A stretch of 64,000 bases of DNA, taken from Leguminivora glycinivorella (taxonomy: Eukaryota > Arthropoda > Insecta > Lepidoptera > Tortricidae). Below, piece by piece: positions 51,325 through 63,966 of the stretch. The notes under the pieces were generated by a model. The model saw nothing but the letters and a program-made list of their open reading frames with translations. It was not told the origin of the DNA and did no database searches. The DNA lies in assembly GCF_023078275.1 (NCBI RefSeq), contig NC_062980.1, forward strand, positions 7,954,783 through 8,018,782, given 5' to 3'. Made by a program: the position numbers and the translations under genes. The first letter of the stretch is position 1; every line of letters begins with the position of its first letter.

Positions 51325-52955
51325 TAGTCATAGTCATTTATTAATTTAACAATATATATTGTGTTTGAATATTACATAAAATTAATAATATTACAATTAC
51401 AATATAACTAAATATCTACAAATAAAAAAAAAATACTAACTTAATAAATAACTAATATGTAATACATAAATCTAAGTCAACATCGAAATTATTCATTAAT
51501 ACTATTCATTCATTATATTAGGTACCTATGTCAGAAAGAAAGAAAAATATCACAAAAAAAAAGAAACTATTTTGAGCCTATAAACTCATCCACAGAATAA
51601 AAACACTTTTCCACCAGATACGATTTTAGACATTTTTTAAACAAATTTAAATTTGTGACCGACTTCAACTCCGTTGGCAATCTGTTAAACAGAGTAACTG
51701 CTTGGTAAGCTGGGTGGCTAGCCGAATGGCACAATCGCTCACGAAACGCTCACGAAACGAAGCGCTAGTAGATATCTATCTCTATCGCGCTTGCGTATTG
51801 GCGCGACAGAGCCAGCGGCGTATCGCTTTCGTTTGGCGTCGGAGAAATGCCATTCGGCTACGGGGCCTGAAGAGTGTTTAACCACCTGCAGTTTAGTGGT
51901 TATTATTTGTGGTAAGTCCTTCCTTCTTGTTTCCAGCCGTTTTCTTCTTTCATCCAAAGTTTCAATGCAGTTTAGGTACTTTATGAGGTCACTAAGAATA
52001 ATAAGAATGTATAGACTGGGTACTGTTAGGATATGGAACTTTATGAAATGAGGTTTACATGACGTCATCTGAGGTACTCTGGCTATAGTTCTGATGGCTC
52101 TCTTTTGGGCCACAAAAGCTGCCTGGATATTGTATAGATAACTGTTACCCCAAAACTTGACGCTATATCTAATTTTAGATTCTACCAGTGCGTGGTACAC
52201 CATTTTTAATTGAGGCAAATTCACCACTTCTCTGAGACTTCGTAATGCATAACAAGCCGAACTTATAGAGTTAACTAGTGATGAAAGTTCCTCTTTCCAG
52301 CATAAACTTGAATCAATCTTGACTCCGAGAAATTTAACAGAATCAACTTGTTGAATTATAACTCCATTTGATGAAATCTGTAAACTGTCTTTATTTCTCG
52401 AGGTGGTTTTAAACAACAAAGCATTAGTCTTGGCACTCTTGGCACAATTCAGTTTAAGGTTGTTTGTGCTGAACCAGGTGTTTAGAGCTTGTGGAGTAAT
52501 GTTAACTTTGTCATTCAGCTGCGTCATGTTTTCAGCAGATACTACAGCATTGGTATCATCAGCGTAGACTACAAGCTTAACATCCGGAACTGATTTCTCT
52601 ATGTATGATACTAGGTCATTAATAAAAATGATAAAGAAGATAGGACCCAGGGTCGATCCTTGTGGAACTCCTCTTTCTGAATTGGCTATTCTGGATCTGT
52701 GCACTGTTTCTTTGTTGTCTTGAGTCCACGTGACTTCGACAAACTGTTGCCTGTGTGCAAGGTAAGATTCAAAAAATTCTAACATTATACCTCTAATGCC
52801 ATAATGCTCCAACTTGGCTAGCAGTACTCCATGGTCAACAGTGTCAAAAGCCGAGCTCAAATCGAGGAATAGACCCGCAACTCTCCTTTTACTATTGAGT
52901 TGGAGAACTATGTCTTCAATCAGTTTTGTGAAGAGTTTCCAATACTGGATAATAT
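51325..52955 (-). mobile_element. 5'-truncated jockey/CR1-like LINE, RT domain, split by a MITE
   Basis: Minus strand. The RT frame begins near 52955 (FTKLIEDIVLQLNSK, then LFLDLSSAFDTVDH) and contains RGVPQGSTLGPIFFIIFIND and the catalytic VVYADDTN. Next come NTWFSTNNLKLNCAKS and VKFLGVKIDSSLCW. At 51869 it runs into a MITE. On the far side, 51710-51589 encodes the expected C-terminus (TLFNRLPTELKS, LVEKCFYSVDEF) and stop. The 3' tail, read in reverse, ends AATAAATGACTATGACTATG at about 51330. Confidence 0.85.
51719..51860 (-). mobile_element. 142-bp MITE with TAGCCGAATGGCA termini, copy 2, inside the LINE RT frame
   Basis: Inverted relative to the copy at 49059-49200. Its insertion replaces the RT C-terminus in the open frame with MITE-encoded residues (GPVAEWHFSDAKRKRYAAG onward). 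Confidence 0.88.
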
Positions 52956-53737
52956 TTTAATAATGATAATTAATGTCATATTAATATTTTCGTGGCTGTA
53001 AGGTAAGTTTTGTTAAAGTTTTGCAACCATATTGCCGATCACTGAATTAGTATGATTCGAAATACCTACTGTATGAATAGCTTATGTAGTAAGGTAGGCA
53101 GACAGCCCACAGAGCAACCTGCCAAAATATCTTATGTGTAATTACCTGATTGCGTGGCCACAATGTTGGCAGTTGGAAACAAGACGGATCATAAAGAACG
53201 GGCACTTTGGCAGCCACTCTTGCGCAGGGCTACTAATTGCTAATTATAACGGCATAGCCTTTGTTACTACACTGAGGTAGAATCAACAAACAAGATGGTT
53301 TTTAAGTTGAATCGTTAATTTTATCGTATTACTACACATAACTGTACATACATTTAGTTGACTGTGGAGTCTGTTCGTTATTTACAGCCTTAAGGCTCAT
53401 AAATCATAATAGCTAAAAATAAATGAAATCCATGATTTCCATGATTTGTTCAAAAATGCCGGTTTCTAAAAGAATATTCGAAAACGTGACGTAAAATCCA
53501 GACGTCTCCTAAACCTCATTGTGTATGGGATTGTGAACAGCGCGCAGCGCACCAAGTGGAACATTTTGGAAACACGGCTTATAATAACGGATGAATCATA
53601 TTTTCAATTAATGTTGTCATCGTTTCAAATGAAAGTACGTAAGTCATAGACACAGAACACCCCACTAGAAGCCTAATGCAAGCGATATTGTTCGAGACGC
53701 AAATCACCAATCCTTGCGGGGTGAGGCGGGCGCGGAC
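52956..53737. other. no gene or repeat recognised
   Basis: AT-rich flank between the LINE and the hAT-like element. No coding or structured signal is evident. Confidence 0.5.
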
Positions 53738-55109
53738 GGTGCTGCTAGGGTTTGAGATCCGGACATCCGGATATTCGAATTATCCGGATATCCGTTGAAT
53801 TTGAGATCCGGATCCGAGGTCTCATATTCGAATTATCCGGATATCCGTTGAATTTGAGATCCGGATCCGATCCGGATAAAACGGATAATACGGATCCGTT
53901 AAATATGGGTATCTATCCACGCCAGAAATAATTTTCGAATTAAATTTATGAATTATTTCGTGTATTTTGTCGCCTAAAATGTTTATTCACAATTTATTTA
54001 ATTCAAATACTCCAGAATATCAAGCTAGGTTAGGTTTGGTACATTACGCCATGCGATGAACCCATAAAACTATATGTTAACAAAGTAAATAAAATTAACA
54101 GTAAACCATTGTTTTTAAAACTGCTTTCGTTTCTAACTGGATGCATCCCGCAGGAATAACGATAAATTATTAATTTTTTATAAAGCAGAAACGATTGCCA
54201 TGGATGTTTTTAAGCTTAGTGATGAATTAGAGATCATGGAAATAATTGATATAATTATATACGTAATTATTTTATAAGCTGAATCCAGATCCATTTTTTT
54301 TGTATTTAATAAGATGGGAGGCAAACTAGCAGACAGGTCGCCTGATGGTAAGCGATCACTCCCGCCTATGGACACCCAAAACACCAGAAGGATTGGAGGT
54401 GCGCTGCCAGCCCTAAAGGGCTTCACTGAAAAGCGACTGACAAATATCAAATGACTTTTGCACATAAGTTCAGAAAAACAATGGAAAATGGTACACGATA
54501 ACTAAATATGTGTAACATATTTTACACGTCTAATACGTGTAACGCAATAAAATTATACTATTTTATCTTTTTTCCTACATCTACAATTTCGCATGGATGT
54601 ATGTATTGGCTGTGGTTACGGATAGATGCCCCAGTAAAACGGAGGTATTAGTGAACAACACTAAATTACCCTGCATTAGCTTATGTATGTTAAACAAAAA
54701 ATATTGGCCTACTGTTTAATGTTATATGCTGTACCTGTACAATGGGAGTGACATTAATTGTGTCGCTTAACTTCAAACTCGGGTAAATCCATTCTCCTTT
54801 TTTTGTATAATCATCCTTAAAACCGAATCGATTTACGCGATTTCGAAGCTAAACGACACAATTGTATGTTCAAAATTCGTCTAAAAAGTTAATGAAGCAA
54901 TAATAGACTATATTTATGTCGTTTTGTGAGTTTAAATTATTTTATTTCGGTAACAGCAGCTTTGATTTGACAAAACCCCTATAAAAAGTGACCTTTTCTA
55001 CACGGATCCGTTTTATCCGAAATATCCGGATATCCGGATCCGGCAAATCTTAAGATCCGAAATATCCGGATCCGAAAAATCGCCGGATCTTGCAAACCCT
55101 AGGTGCTGC
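53738..55109. mobile_element. non-autonomous hAT-like element with 8-bp target duplication
   Basis: The element proper is 53746-55101. The flanks are GGTGCTGC (53738-53745) and GGTGCTGC (55102-55109), an exact 8-bp duplication as hAT transposases make. The termini TAGGGTTTGAGATCCGG and, inverted, TAGGGTTTGCAAGATCCGG enclose arrays of CCGGAT/ATCCGG motifs. On the left these lie in a duplicated unit of about 60 bases. The AT-rich interior has no transposase frame and contains another repeat at 54290-54430. Mobilisation would need a transposase supplied elsewhere. Confidence 0.85.
54290..54430 (+). mobile_element. GGCAAACTAGCAGAC repeat, inside the hAT-like element
   Basis: Contains GAGGCAAACTAGCAGACAGG, CCTGATGGTAAGCGATCAC and ATGGACACCCAAAACACCAG, a very common lepidopteran repeat also present as the fragment at 7886-7985. 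Confidence 0.65.
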
Positions 55110-55256
55110 CATTGGTCGTTTCAAATAATGGCGCGCCTTTACGATTAGCAGTAGAGATGGGAATGGGACATGTCTATTATAGACAATGGTACCGGTACCA
55201 GTACTGTGGTGAATTTGTTTTGCAACAAATTATAATATTATAATTAAATTATAATA

Positions 55257-55415
55257 AGGCCTAGTTACCCTTCGGGTTGGAAGGTCAGATGGCAGTCGCT
55301 TTCATAAAACTAGTGCCTACGCCAAATCTTGGGATTAGTTTCCAAAGCGGACCCCAGGCTCCCATGAGCCGTGGCGAATGCCGATGCCGGGATAACGCAA
55401 GGAGGATGATGATTG
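55257..55415 (+). mobile_element. 5'-truncated SINE (same family as 60126-60452)
   Basis: Matches the 3' half of the full-length SINE from TTACCCTTCGGGTTGGAAGG to GCAAGGAGGATGATGATT; lacks the tRNA-like head. Confidence 0.8.
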
Positions 55416-57767
55416 TGATAGCACCTCAATAAAAATCATTCTAGTCACTAATAAATAAACTGTGCATTTTTACTTACGTTTACTAAGTTAAATTACCAAC
55501 TAAATGTTCTAAACTAATCAACCAACTAAATAACACTACAGACTCTACAGATTCTAGATAATTATTCACAATTACAAATCTGCTTTCTTTTATATTTCAT
55601 AAAATGGTAGCACATGGTACGAAGTTCCCGCAACAGACATAAACTAACATGGCCCCATCCCTAGTCGTTTACGTGAAAGGGATAGCATATTGCATTGTTA
55701 ACTAGGCAAAAAGGGATGGACCCGCCTCGGCGCCGCTCAGTACAACCATATTGACCAGTATAAATGAACTCGCGGATAATAAACAATATTCAACAAAATA
55801 ATTAATTTGACTTAACTGTGGAATGTTATTCCATCTTTTTTATATGTAGAAGTGTTAGAAGACTTGCCACACCACTTTATGCTGCAAGAGACCATTGTTT
55901 GCAACCAAATTTGATTATTTAAGATTTTTTCCCGAGCGGACTCGAACACTGTTAGCGGGTCGTATACTTGGGCGCTACTGATCGGTGTCGCACGCGTTCA
56001 AACTTTTATAAACCTGATTTGTCGTATGCTTGGTGACCGCGAGTCGCCCTGTAAGGGCCGTCTTGTTGTATTGGTCTGTGGTCATAGACAATAAAACCTT
56101 GACTTGACTCTCTGTCACGGTCATTTCTGGTCCTATTGACCAAAACCACCCCCGGCATAATATTAGTTGTTCTTAACATTCAGATTAGCGTTAGCAACAC
56201 CCCGTGACAAATAGATATATTGTTGGCGCTTAAATCGTGGCACCGACCGGCGTTGTTCAAGAGTAATTCGGGACTCAATGCTAGTCTATTATCGTCAGAG
56301 CGGTCATCCGTTTGTTTACGACGATTCTCACACTGCCCCTAGAGCATCATTTAGTCATTAGCGCTTACTTCGCGATTTAAATGACACTTTGTCTTCTTGA
56401 CATTGGACTGCGACCTTTTGCAGCTGTGTGTTATCGATATCTAGTAGGCAACGAAGTAGTTGGTTACTTCTTTGTTTGTAAACTTGTATAAACCTACCCC
56501 GCATTCCAATGTTTCATACTTACGTAATATTCACCTCATCACGTTTTCTTCATCATCATCATTTTATAAGCTGAAAGATTTTTTCTGAAAAACTTATATA
56601 ATAAGCACAATGAGATTGTTTTGCATACTAATACAGTTTGTTATTGGACTCATTGGTTGACTTAAAAAATCGTATTACTCGTAAAATGCGACATTCATGA
56701 ACTGCGTGTCATGGTACCGTATTATCAGTCGTATAATATAAAGGTATGACGATATAGCCTTTCTCATAAAGCGATGGTAATACTTTATACATAGTTTAAT
56801 GTCCTAATTAAGGAATTCTCGGCGTTCGTCCGTCACAGTTCGTTAACTGATTAGATTGCGCACACGCCGCCACAGAAGTATTTTTCCTCGACCACTATTT
56901 TGATACTAAGTAACTCTTTAAAATCTCACGGCTGGTTCCACGGTTCGAGCTGTTGGCCGATAGGTTGAAGTCACAAAGGAACCGCAACTTTAATTACTTA
57001 GTGTTCACATAATTATTCATAATTGACCCGGTACTGCACGATGATTTATTAATATTAACTCGCTTTTTTTATGACTTTTGGTCATTTTTGGTTTTTAAAT
57101 TTAAAACACACCTTCACGATTCAAAACAATACAGAGGCCTGTAGGTACTTATATATTTTTACAGTAAACATAGACACAAAAATAAACAAATTTTCCTCGG
57201 AAAAATTAAATTATATCGACAACGACATACATAGTATATTTAATTACCTAACTACAAAAATAAGAAATTAATCACGGAAAATATTAAGATTGTAAAATAA
57301 TGTAGATAAGGCCCGCTACAGTACTTGACTCGTACAATACTACAGGTAACACCGGCACCGTTTAATACACTTCAGTAGGTATGTAGGTACTTATGATCTT
57401 ACAGTATATGTTGCCCGATCCTTAGATTTATGAGATAGGCTACTAGATCTCAAGTTGGTGTATCCTATAGGTAACAATACAGACGTTTTCGAGAAAATAC
57501 GATGGTAAAGGATTATTCACTATAGGTACATCTGTATGAGTAGACGATCCTTCCTTTCATCAAAGGAGTTATTGATATGATCAGCCACATTGCTTCAAAC
57601 GTGCTTCTATAACCTAAAATCTATTTTAATACTATGAAGAGATTCATTTCCAAACTTCGTGTAAGATGTAGGTATGTACTTACATAGTTATTAGTTACAT
57701 TACGAGTACATACCCCTAATACACAATTTTGTAAACAAATGTCTATTAATTTTCTTACTTATCTAAA
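55416..57767. other. intergenic or intronic, no supported gene
   Basis: Mostly AT-rich. A segment at about 55950-56180 has CTTTTATAAACC (TATA-like), GACAATAAAACCTTGACTTG (polyA-signal-like) and a CpG-rich part. It may be an LTR remnant, but no paired LTR or coding part is visible. Confidence 0.4.
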
Positions 57768-58981
57768 TCAACGACACACAATTTGGGTTTAGAGCCGGAT
57801 TAGGTACTAGAGACGCTTTAGTAGCCGTTCAAGTTTTGGTAGAAAGATGTTTAGATGTTAATGTAGATGTCCATATGTGCTTTATCGACTTCGAAAAAGC
57901 ATTCGACAACGTTAACCATGCTAAATTAATTAATATATTACAGTCCATAGGAATAGATGGCAACGACATTAAATTTATAGAAAACTTATATTGGAAACAG
58001 AAAGCTAAAATAAAAATTAATAATGTTGTAACGGAAGAAGTTCAAATAGAGAAAGGCGTAAGACAGGGTTGTATCTTATCACCCTGTTTATTCAATTTGT
58101 ACTCAGAGATGATTTTTAGAACTGCTTTTGAAGAACTTGATCTTGGAATCCGTGTGAATGGCAAACTGATACAGAACATTCGCTACGCTGATGACACCGT
58201 CCTTCTGGCTACTAACCCTGAAGACCTTCAATTAATGCTGCAAAAACTAAATAACACACTTTTGGAATATGGACTTAAAATAAACACGAGCAAAACTAAA
58301 CACATGATTGTTAAGAAGAAAAAACCAACTACAGAAATAATAAAGTCATTATCCTTAGATAATAAAATAATAGACAGAGTAAATAGTTATAAGTACCTAG
58401 GTTGTTGGTTAAACGAAGAATGGGACTCGGAGAAAGAAATTCGGACAAGAATCGAAATTGCCAGTAAAACCTTCCAGAAAATGAAGAAACTTCTGACTAA
58501 CAGGAGAATAAAATTAGGACTGAGATGGCGGTTGGTCAAATGTTACATCATCCCTATTCTTATGTATGGTTCCGAAAGCTGGACCCTAAAAAAGAAAGTG
58601 GTCAAAAAACTAAGAGCTTTTGAAATGTGGATTTATCGAAGGATGCTCAAGATAAAATGGACTGACAGAGTAACAAATTTAAGAGTTCTGGAAATAATGG
58701 AAAAAGACCTAGAAATCGTATCAACAATAAAGAAAAGAAAGGCAGCATATTTCGGACATATATATAGAAACAATAAATATAACCTACTGAAATTGATAAT
58801 TGAAGGAAAAATTGAAGGGAAGCGTGGCCGTGGTAGAAGGCGCATATCATGGAGTAGGAATATAAAAGACTGGTTAAAAGTGAAGAGCATAGACAAACTA
58901 ATTCGCATGACTGAAAATAGAGAGACATATGGTCGCCGACCTCCTGGACGGAGATGGTACATGAAGAAGAAGAAGATCTAA
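57768..58981 (+). mobile_element. 5'-truncated endonuclease/RT LINE with long open RT frame
   Basis: The frame is open from 57768 (DTQFGFRAGLGTRDALVAVQ) to TAA at 58981. Motifs in order: CFIDFEKAFDNVNH, KGVRQGCILSPCLFNLYSE, catalytic IRYADDTV, YGLKINTSKTKHM, YKYLGCWL, SESWTLKKK, then KRKAAYFGHIYRN and GKRGRGRRRISWSRNIKDW. This is the order of insect RTE/craft-type RTs with their C-terminal basic region. The N-terminal endonuclease is missing. No internal stop breaks 404 codons, so the insertion is probably not very old. Transposition is unlikely without the 5' part. Confidence 0.9.
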
Positions 58982-60125
58982 ATCAAGCCTAATTAAGTAT
59001 TGTTAATATTTTATTATATTGTTTATTGTTGATATTTATGACAACAACAATTGTAATATAGAATGGACAGTTTAAGCACAAATAGCCACGTTATTATGAT
59101 GGAGACGTAAAATGAGAAAATGACATTAACTATGAATAGACACAATTTATGACTAGCGGTGCAAACATAACGATCTTCGAGATACTAAACAGAATTAAGG
59201 GCGGTTAAATTTAAACCTATGAAAAATAGTCGTATAAAAATAATTTCTAGGATCTAAAATAGTAATCCGGAAGATTAATATCACACACGAGCTTAAAAGT
59301 AGCTGATGCCATCCATCTCTGTGAAAGTTATAGCGTAAATTCTTGTGTAGTTGCCAATTTTATCCGGAAATGATAGGTGTAGGCGTGAGGGGCTGGTGTG
59401 GCATTTTTCGCGGCTAAATATACGGGTGACTGACGGGCCGGGAGTGACGCGCGCTGACGCCGGGGCACCCACGTCAGCGCCCACTGAATCACGCGCAGCT
59501 CTGTGGTGCCCATCGCTCTCTGAACAGCCAGCAAACTAATAACAGCTATGCTTTTTGTTTAATATTACGTCAGTGTCAAACAAGCATATGGTTCGCTTTG
59601 TGTGTGGTAACATGTTATCGTATCTTGTGTACGCCTGCGACCCAGTGCTGTCACTAGCGCGTTACCAATCCCTTAGAAATTAGAATTCAGTAGGTACACG
59701 ATTTTTGGAAAACCTCAATAATAGACGTCACCTCAATAATGTGTTACTTCTAGAGATCCCCGACATTTGACAGACAGTTAATTTTAAATAGGGCCGATAC
59801 AAACGGACTGCCATTCGCTGTATATGTTCCCATTTGGACGTTGCAGTTGGCGTGCAGTCAGCTTGCAATTTCCTAATCAGTTGAATTGCAGTTGATCCGG
59901 ATCGGCCAACACAGTAGGAAGCCGAAGAGTTTTCGATGGAAATAGTTTTGTTTCAATCCAAAAACACGCCTAAGCACAACACATTCTAAAAGCGGAAGAA
60001 ATGAAATAGGCGAACGACCGACTGCGCCAGTTTTTAAGCGATTGGAAGATTATCCATAAAAACTGAAAATAGCTTGTTTTTCTTTTTGCCAATTTTGTAA
60101 GTAATTGTCGTTAATTTTGTTTTTA
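58982..60125. other. no gene recognised
   Basis: AT-rich, with a GC-rich patch at 59380-59530. The open frames overlapping there on both strands show no domain I can name. It may be part of an old mobile element. Confidence 0.4.
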
Positions 60126-60452
60126 AGCGCTGGTAGCCTAACGGTAAGTACGTGCGCCTTTCGTTCAGGAGGTCGCGGGTTCGAACCCCGGCTCGCACCA
60201 ATGAGTTTTTTGGAATTAGTGTGCGAAATGTCATTAATTGGCCAGTCGCTTTTCGGTGAAGGAAAACATCGTGAGGAAAGCGGACTAATTCAATAAGGTC
60301 TACTTTACCCTTCGGGTTGGAAGGTCAGATGGCAGTCGCTTTCGTAAAAACTAGTGCCTACGCCAAATCTTGGGATTAGTTGTCAAAGCGGACCCCAGGC
60401 TCCCATGAGTCGTGGCAAATGCCGGGATAACGCAAGGAGGATGATGATGAAG
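60126..60452 (+). mobile_element. full-length tRNA-headed SINE
   Basis: The head has TAGCCTAACGGTAAGTACG (A box) and GGGTTCGAACCCCGGCTCGC (B box). The body includes GAAGGAAAACATCGTGAGGA and CCTTCGGGTTGGAAGGTCAG, and the 3' end is GGGATAACGCAAGGAGGATG with a GATGATGA tail. The first bases do not pair with the bases after the B-box arm, so this is a SINE head, not a functional tRNA gene. Confidence 0.88.
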
Positions 60453-60514
60453 TAATTGTCGTTAAATTGTGGCAGTATTTGATAATTATACATTTTTTTG
60501 TTTATTTCCAACTA

Positions 60515-60700
60515 GCGACCCGCCCCGGCTTCGCACGGGTACTATACCTACATGTAAACCTTCCTCTAGAATCACTCTATCTATTAAAAAAAACCGCATC
60601 AAAATCCGTTGCGTATTTTTAAAGTTTTAAGCATACATAGGGACATAGGGACAGAGAAAGCGACTTTGTTTTATACTATGTAGTGATGTAGTGATAGTGA
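60515..60700 (+). mobile_element. dispersed retroelement 3' end (CCGCCCCGGCTTCGCACGGG)
   Basis: From AGCGACCCGCCCCGGCTTCG through AAAACCGCATCAAAATCCG to AAGCGACTTTGTTTTATACT, followed by a GTGATAGTGA simple repeat. I know this order of motifs as a widespread arthropod repeat, probably an RTE-type LINE/SINE end. Confidence 0.6.
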
Positions 60701-60894
60701 TAGTGAAGTGAAGTGATGTACTCGTACGTCTATAGGTATAAATACATGGCCAATGTTTTATTTATTTCATTTAACTAGAATATACGCTATTTTACATTTT
60801 TTAAATTATTTTATTCATCAAAAAAGTGAGTAACAAACAAGTGGTAATGTCACAAATGTTACCTCCATTTTTATATCGCATAGTAATACACAGT

Positions 60895-61015
60895 TGGTCC
60901 TGTGAATAAGGGCATAACTCAAAACGACTCGGTAAAAAAGGGCACAAGTCCCACCTCGGACTTGTGACCTATTTTCATAGAGTCATTTTGAGTTATGCCC
61001 TTATTCATTGGACCC
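60895..61015. mobile_element. 121-bp MITE with about 35-bp inverted termini
   Basis: TGGTCCTGTGAATAAGGGCA and TGCCCTTATTCATTGGACCC are inverted, extending through ATAACTCAAAA. The centre has inverted GTCCCACC/GGACTTGTG pieces. Confidence 0.78.
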
Positions 61016-63200
61016 ACTATAGTACTTACAACTTTGTTCTTTTTGTCACTTTCTGCGTTTTAGGTAAAAATGGCGCTTAATTTTTTTTACTGTGGTAAGT
61101 TGCCCGAAATCTTACCTGCTGGGGCGTGAAAGTTACCAGGACTACGCTATCCAATTTGGCCGAAATGATTAACTTTGCAAATATAGTTGGATTTCATTGT
61201 AACTAACGGATGGGTTCATAAAGGAACCTGTAATTTTATAATGAAATATTGGCCAAGCAAACGTACAGTATTCCTGCTACAAATCAGACATAAAACAAAA
61301 AATCAGATAAGTAACCCTACATAGCACCGCCTGAGTCATTGGGCCTGAGCCTGTTTGACCCCGTCCCAGACAAGTCGAGACTTGCACGCGGCACGCCCTC
61401 GCTGGGGAGGAAGGCGATCAGGAGGGACCAGAGCGGAACTCTGGCCAATGTTCGTATTGAAGTCTGAAAACGCACTGCGATTTGTTTTATCTGTCTGTGC
61501 CTAATTTTCACGAATTTTCATGCGCTTTCGGTTATAGTATTTTATGCAACTGGTGGTTAAAAGAGGTCAAAAAAGGTGAGTGGCGTGGGTAACAATTTGA
61601 GGCGAAGCCGAAAATTGTTAATAAAGACGCCACGAGCATTTTTTGACTCAGTTAAACACCGTTGCATACAATACTTTTTCTACGACCAAGCACTTATTTT
61701 GAAAGAAAATTATAAATTCAACAAATACCTACTTTCAGTCATCTTAGTTATCTAGGTGGACCGTCTACCATTTTGAATATGCAGTTTGAGTGCAAACATG
61801 AAAAAAAAACTGTCTATGGTATGGTTCTTTGAAGCCTGGCCACTAAGACGAATCGAGCCGAATTGAATCGAGTTCTATACATTTGAATGCGATTCGACGC
61901 GTCGCCAATGAACGCAGCAGAAAACGAAGGAGTCTCGACTCTGCGAATTGGTTTGTTAAGTTGGTAGCAATGTATTTACTAAACTGTAAAACAGCTATAT
62001 CGTGCGACTGCTACTAAATGTTTTCAGGGTATAGACTAGATAGACTTGTCCTGACATCTTTTATGTAGGGTTTTAAAGTTCTATGCACGACCTTGTAACT
62101 CACGAATAACAGTACGGGAGTAGAAAAAATACTTAATGGTATTCCATTAAGTATTGTTTGAATTATTATTTTTAAATCGTATGCCGCCTGGGCTAATGTT
62201 CGTATTGTAAGCCTTCAGGCGGCTTTCAAGTTAACTGAGAACGTTTTTTAAATGCCGCTCTCTAAATTTCCATGTTTTAAATTAGGCCCTTTGTATCCTG
62301 TGCCTGTACGTAATTTTTGCCAATCGCTCTGCGCTATCGATAAAATACTTAGTACCACATTGAATTGGACTGAAATCCTATGAGCCCAAATAAAATACCA
62401 AGTCTAACATTAAATCATCGTCTGTATTTCTAGGTTGCGATTAAGTCAAGATTCTTTGCTGGAGGTATACGAAATGGCAGTATCTCGAAATGTCACGTAT
62501 ACGTAAATATAGACTGAGTAGACTCTACCTTGTACAAGTTTGCAATAAAAACATTTTGAACTGTACAGTTATTGTCCCCTTCGCCTTCGTGACACGAAAA
62601 TGTAACAAGAAGCATTGATACTTAATATAATACATGTGAAAAGAATAATAAGCATAGATAACAATTATGTCCTCATTATTTTAGCGGGAATTTGTACCTA
62701 AAGCCAAATCCAGTTTTATCAGTGACAAAGCCTTAGAGTTCAACGAGGCCGCGGTTCTGCTGACGTCACTGTGATACGCGTTTTATCGCAACTTTCTGCT
62801 AACAAAAGGAAAGATTTCTCGTGGCTAAGCAAATATCAATATAACGCTTCATCTTTTTACATTCTCTCCTACCTATGTTACTGATGCAGCCAGTGTACAA
62901 GTACAATAATAAATTATTCCTGGTGATAAGATAACCTATGTATCTTGACCTTTGCGGTGATGGCACAAAGAAAGATACAGATTGATATATTGAGACATGT
63001 AACTAATTATGAGTACATATCTCCTTTTGCTTTAAATGCAAATTATACGTCTAATTCGTTGAGTGGATACTCAGTTGTCTGCGTGTTTCCTTTCTTTGGA
63101 TTCACGTGTTGGAGATTCAAGCTATTGATCCCAAAGGTTAACAAACGGCAATGCCATGGTAATGTATTTTTCGTTGAATAAATTCAGGATGCTTACTCAG
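61016..63200. other. mostly unannotated DNA
   Basis: No supported gene. A GC-rich patch at 61325-61450 is unexplained. A repeat-like GTGAGTGGCGTGGGTAAC...TTGTTAATAAAGACGCCACG pair lies at 61578-61640. TGACGTCA is at 62761-62768. Confidence 0.4.
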
Positions 63201-63966
63201 TGCGTCAATAAAGAGAGTGACGGAGGTGCATGTTTAATTTATCAGCATTACGTTCATTCATTCAACATGTTTGGTAATGCGGCCTATCTGTCTAATATGG
63301 GAGTCAAATTACTTTCCACGTTCCGTGTGGCGGCGCGCGGCGTAGATGAATGCGAGTCAAATTACGCTCATCGATGAACGACCGGTGCCATTAAAAGGCC
63401 ATTGGAAGTGAGTGACGGATTCGCTTACGTCAGAGGAAGCGCTTCTTTTCACCGGCTTACCCCCGGGAGAGAAGCGATAAAAAGAGAAGCGGAAATGCTC
63501 GTCCGTCTGTCAAAGCGGCGACAATGTCGTGCTATTTGTGTTAACGAGCGATTTATTTCAGTCGGTCGCGGCGTGAACGGCCGCGGCGGAATTTCGGCCG
63601 CGAGGAGTCGGTTTCCGTTAGCTTGCAGCGTCTGTCAGCCCGGCGCTCAGGAGACGCCGGCGCTCGCCGCTCCAGCTGACCACCGGCTCCCTCTTGCGAC
63701 CACAATATTCGTACAAAGAAATTTCGAGATACCTATAGAGCTGACTCATACCGCGTCAACTGACGTCGTCGCACTTCGCTTAGTAACAAACACTTATAAT
63801 GAGCACTATGTAATTCGCTTTTTGTCACAAATTCCCCGTCAAATTTTTGCACATGTTTTTTGGTATTCTTACCTGCTGGGATTAATTGCACGTGACGTGC
63901 GGGGTCCATAAAGCGGGTGGGTCCAGTGGTCACTCACAGCATTGGGCACAGTAATATCCGACAGTA

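Noticed and set aside
60126..60198. tRNA gene
   Set aside because: A and B boxes are present but the acceptor arms do not pair, and the sequence continues into a SINE body with a second truncated copy at 55257.
63402..63911. 169-codon + strand open frame
   Set aside because: The first codon is TTG, there is no recognisable domain, and the composition changes midway. It is more likely promoter or 5' UTR DNA.
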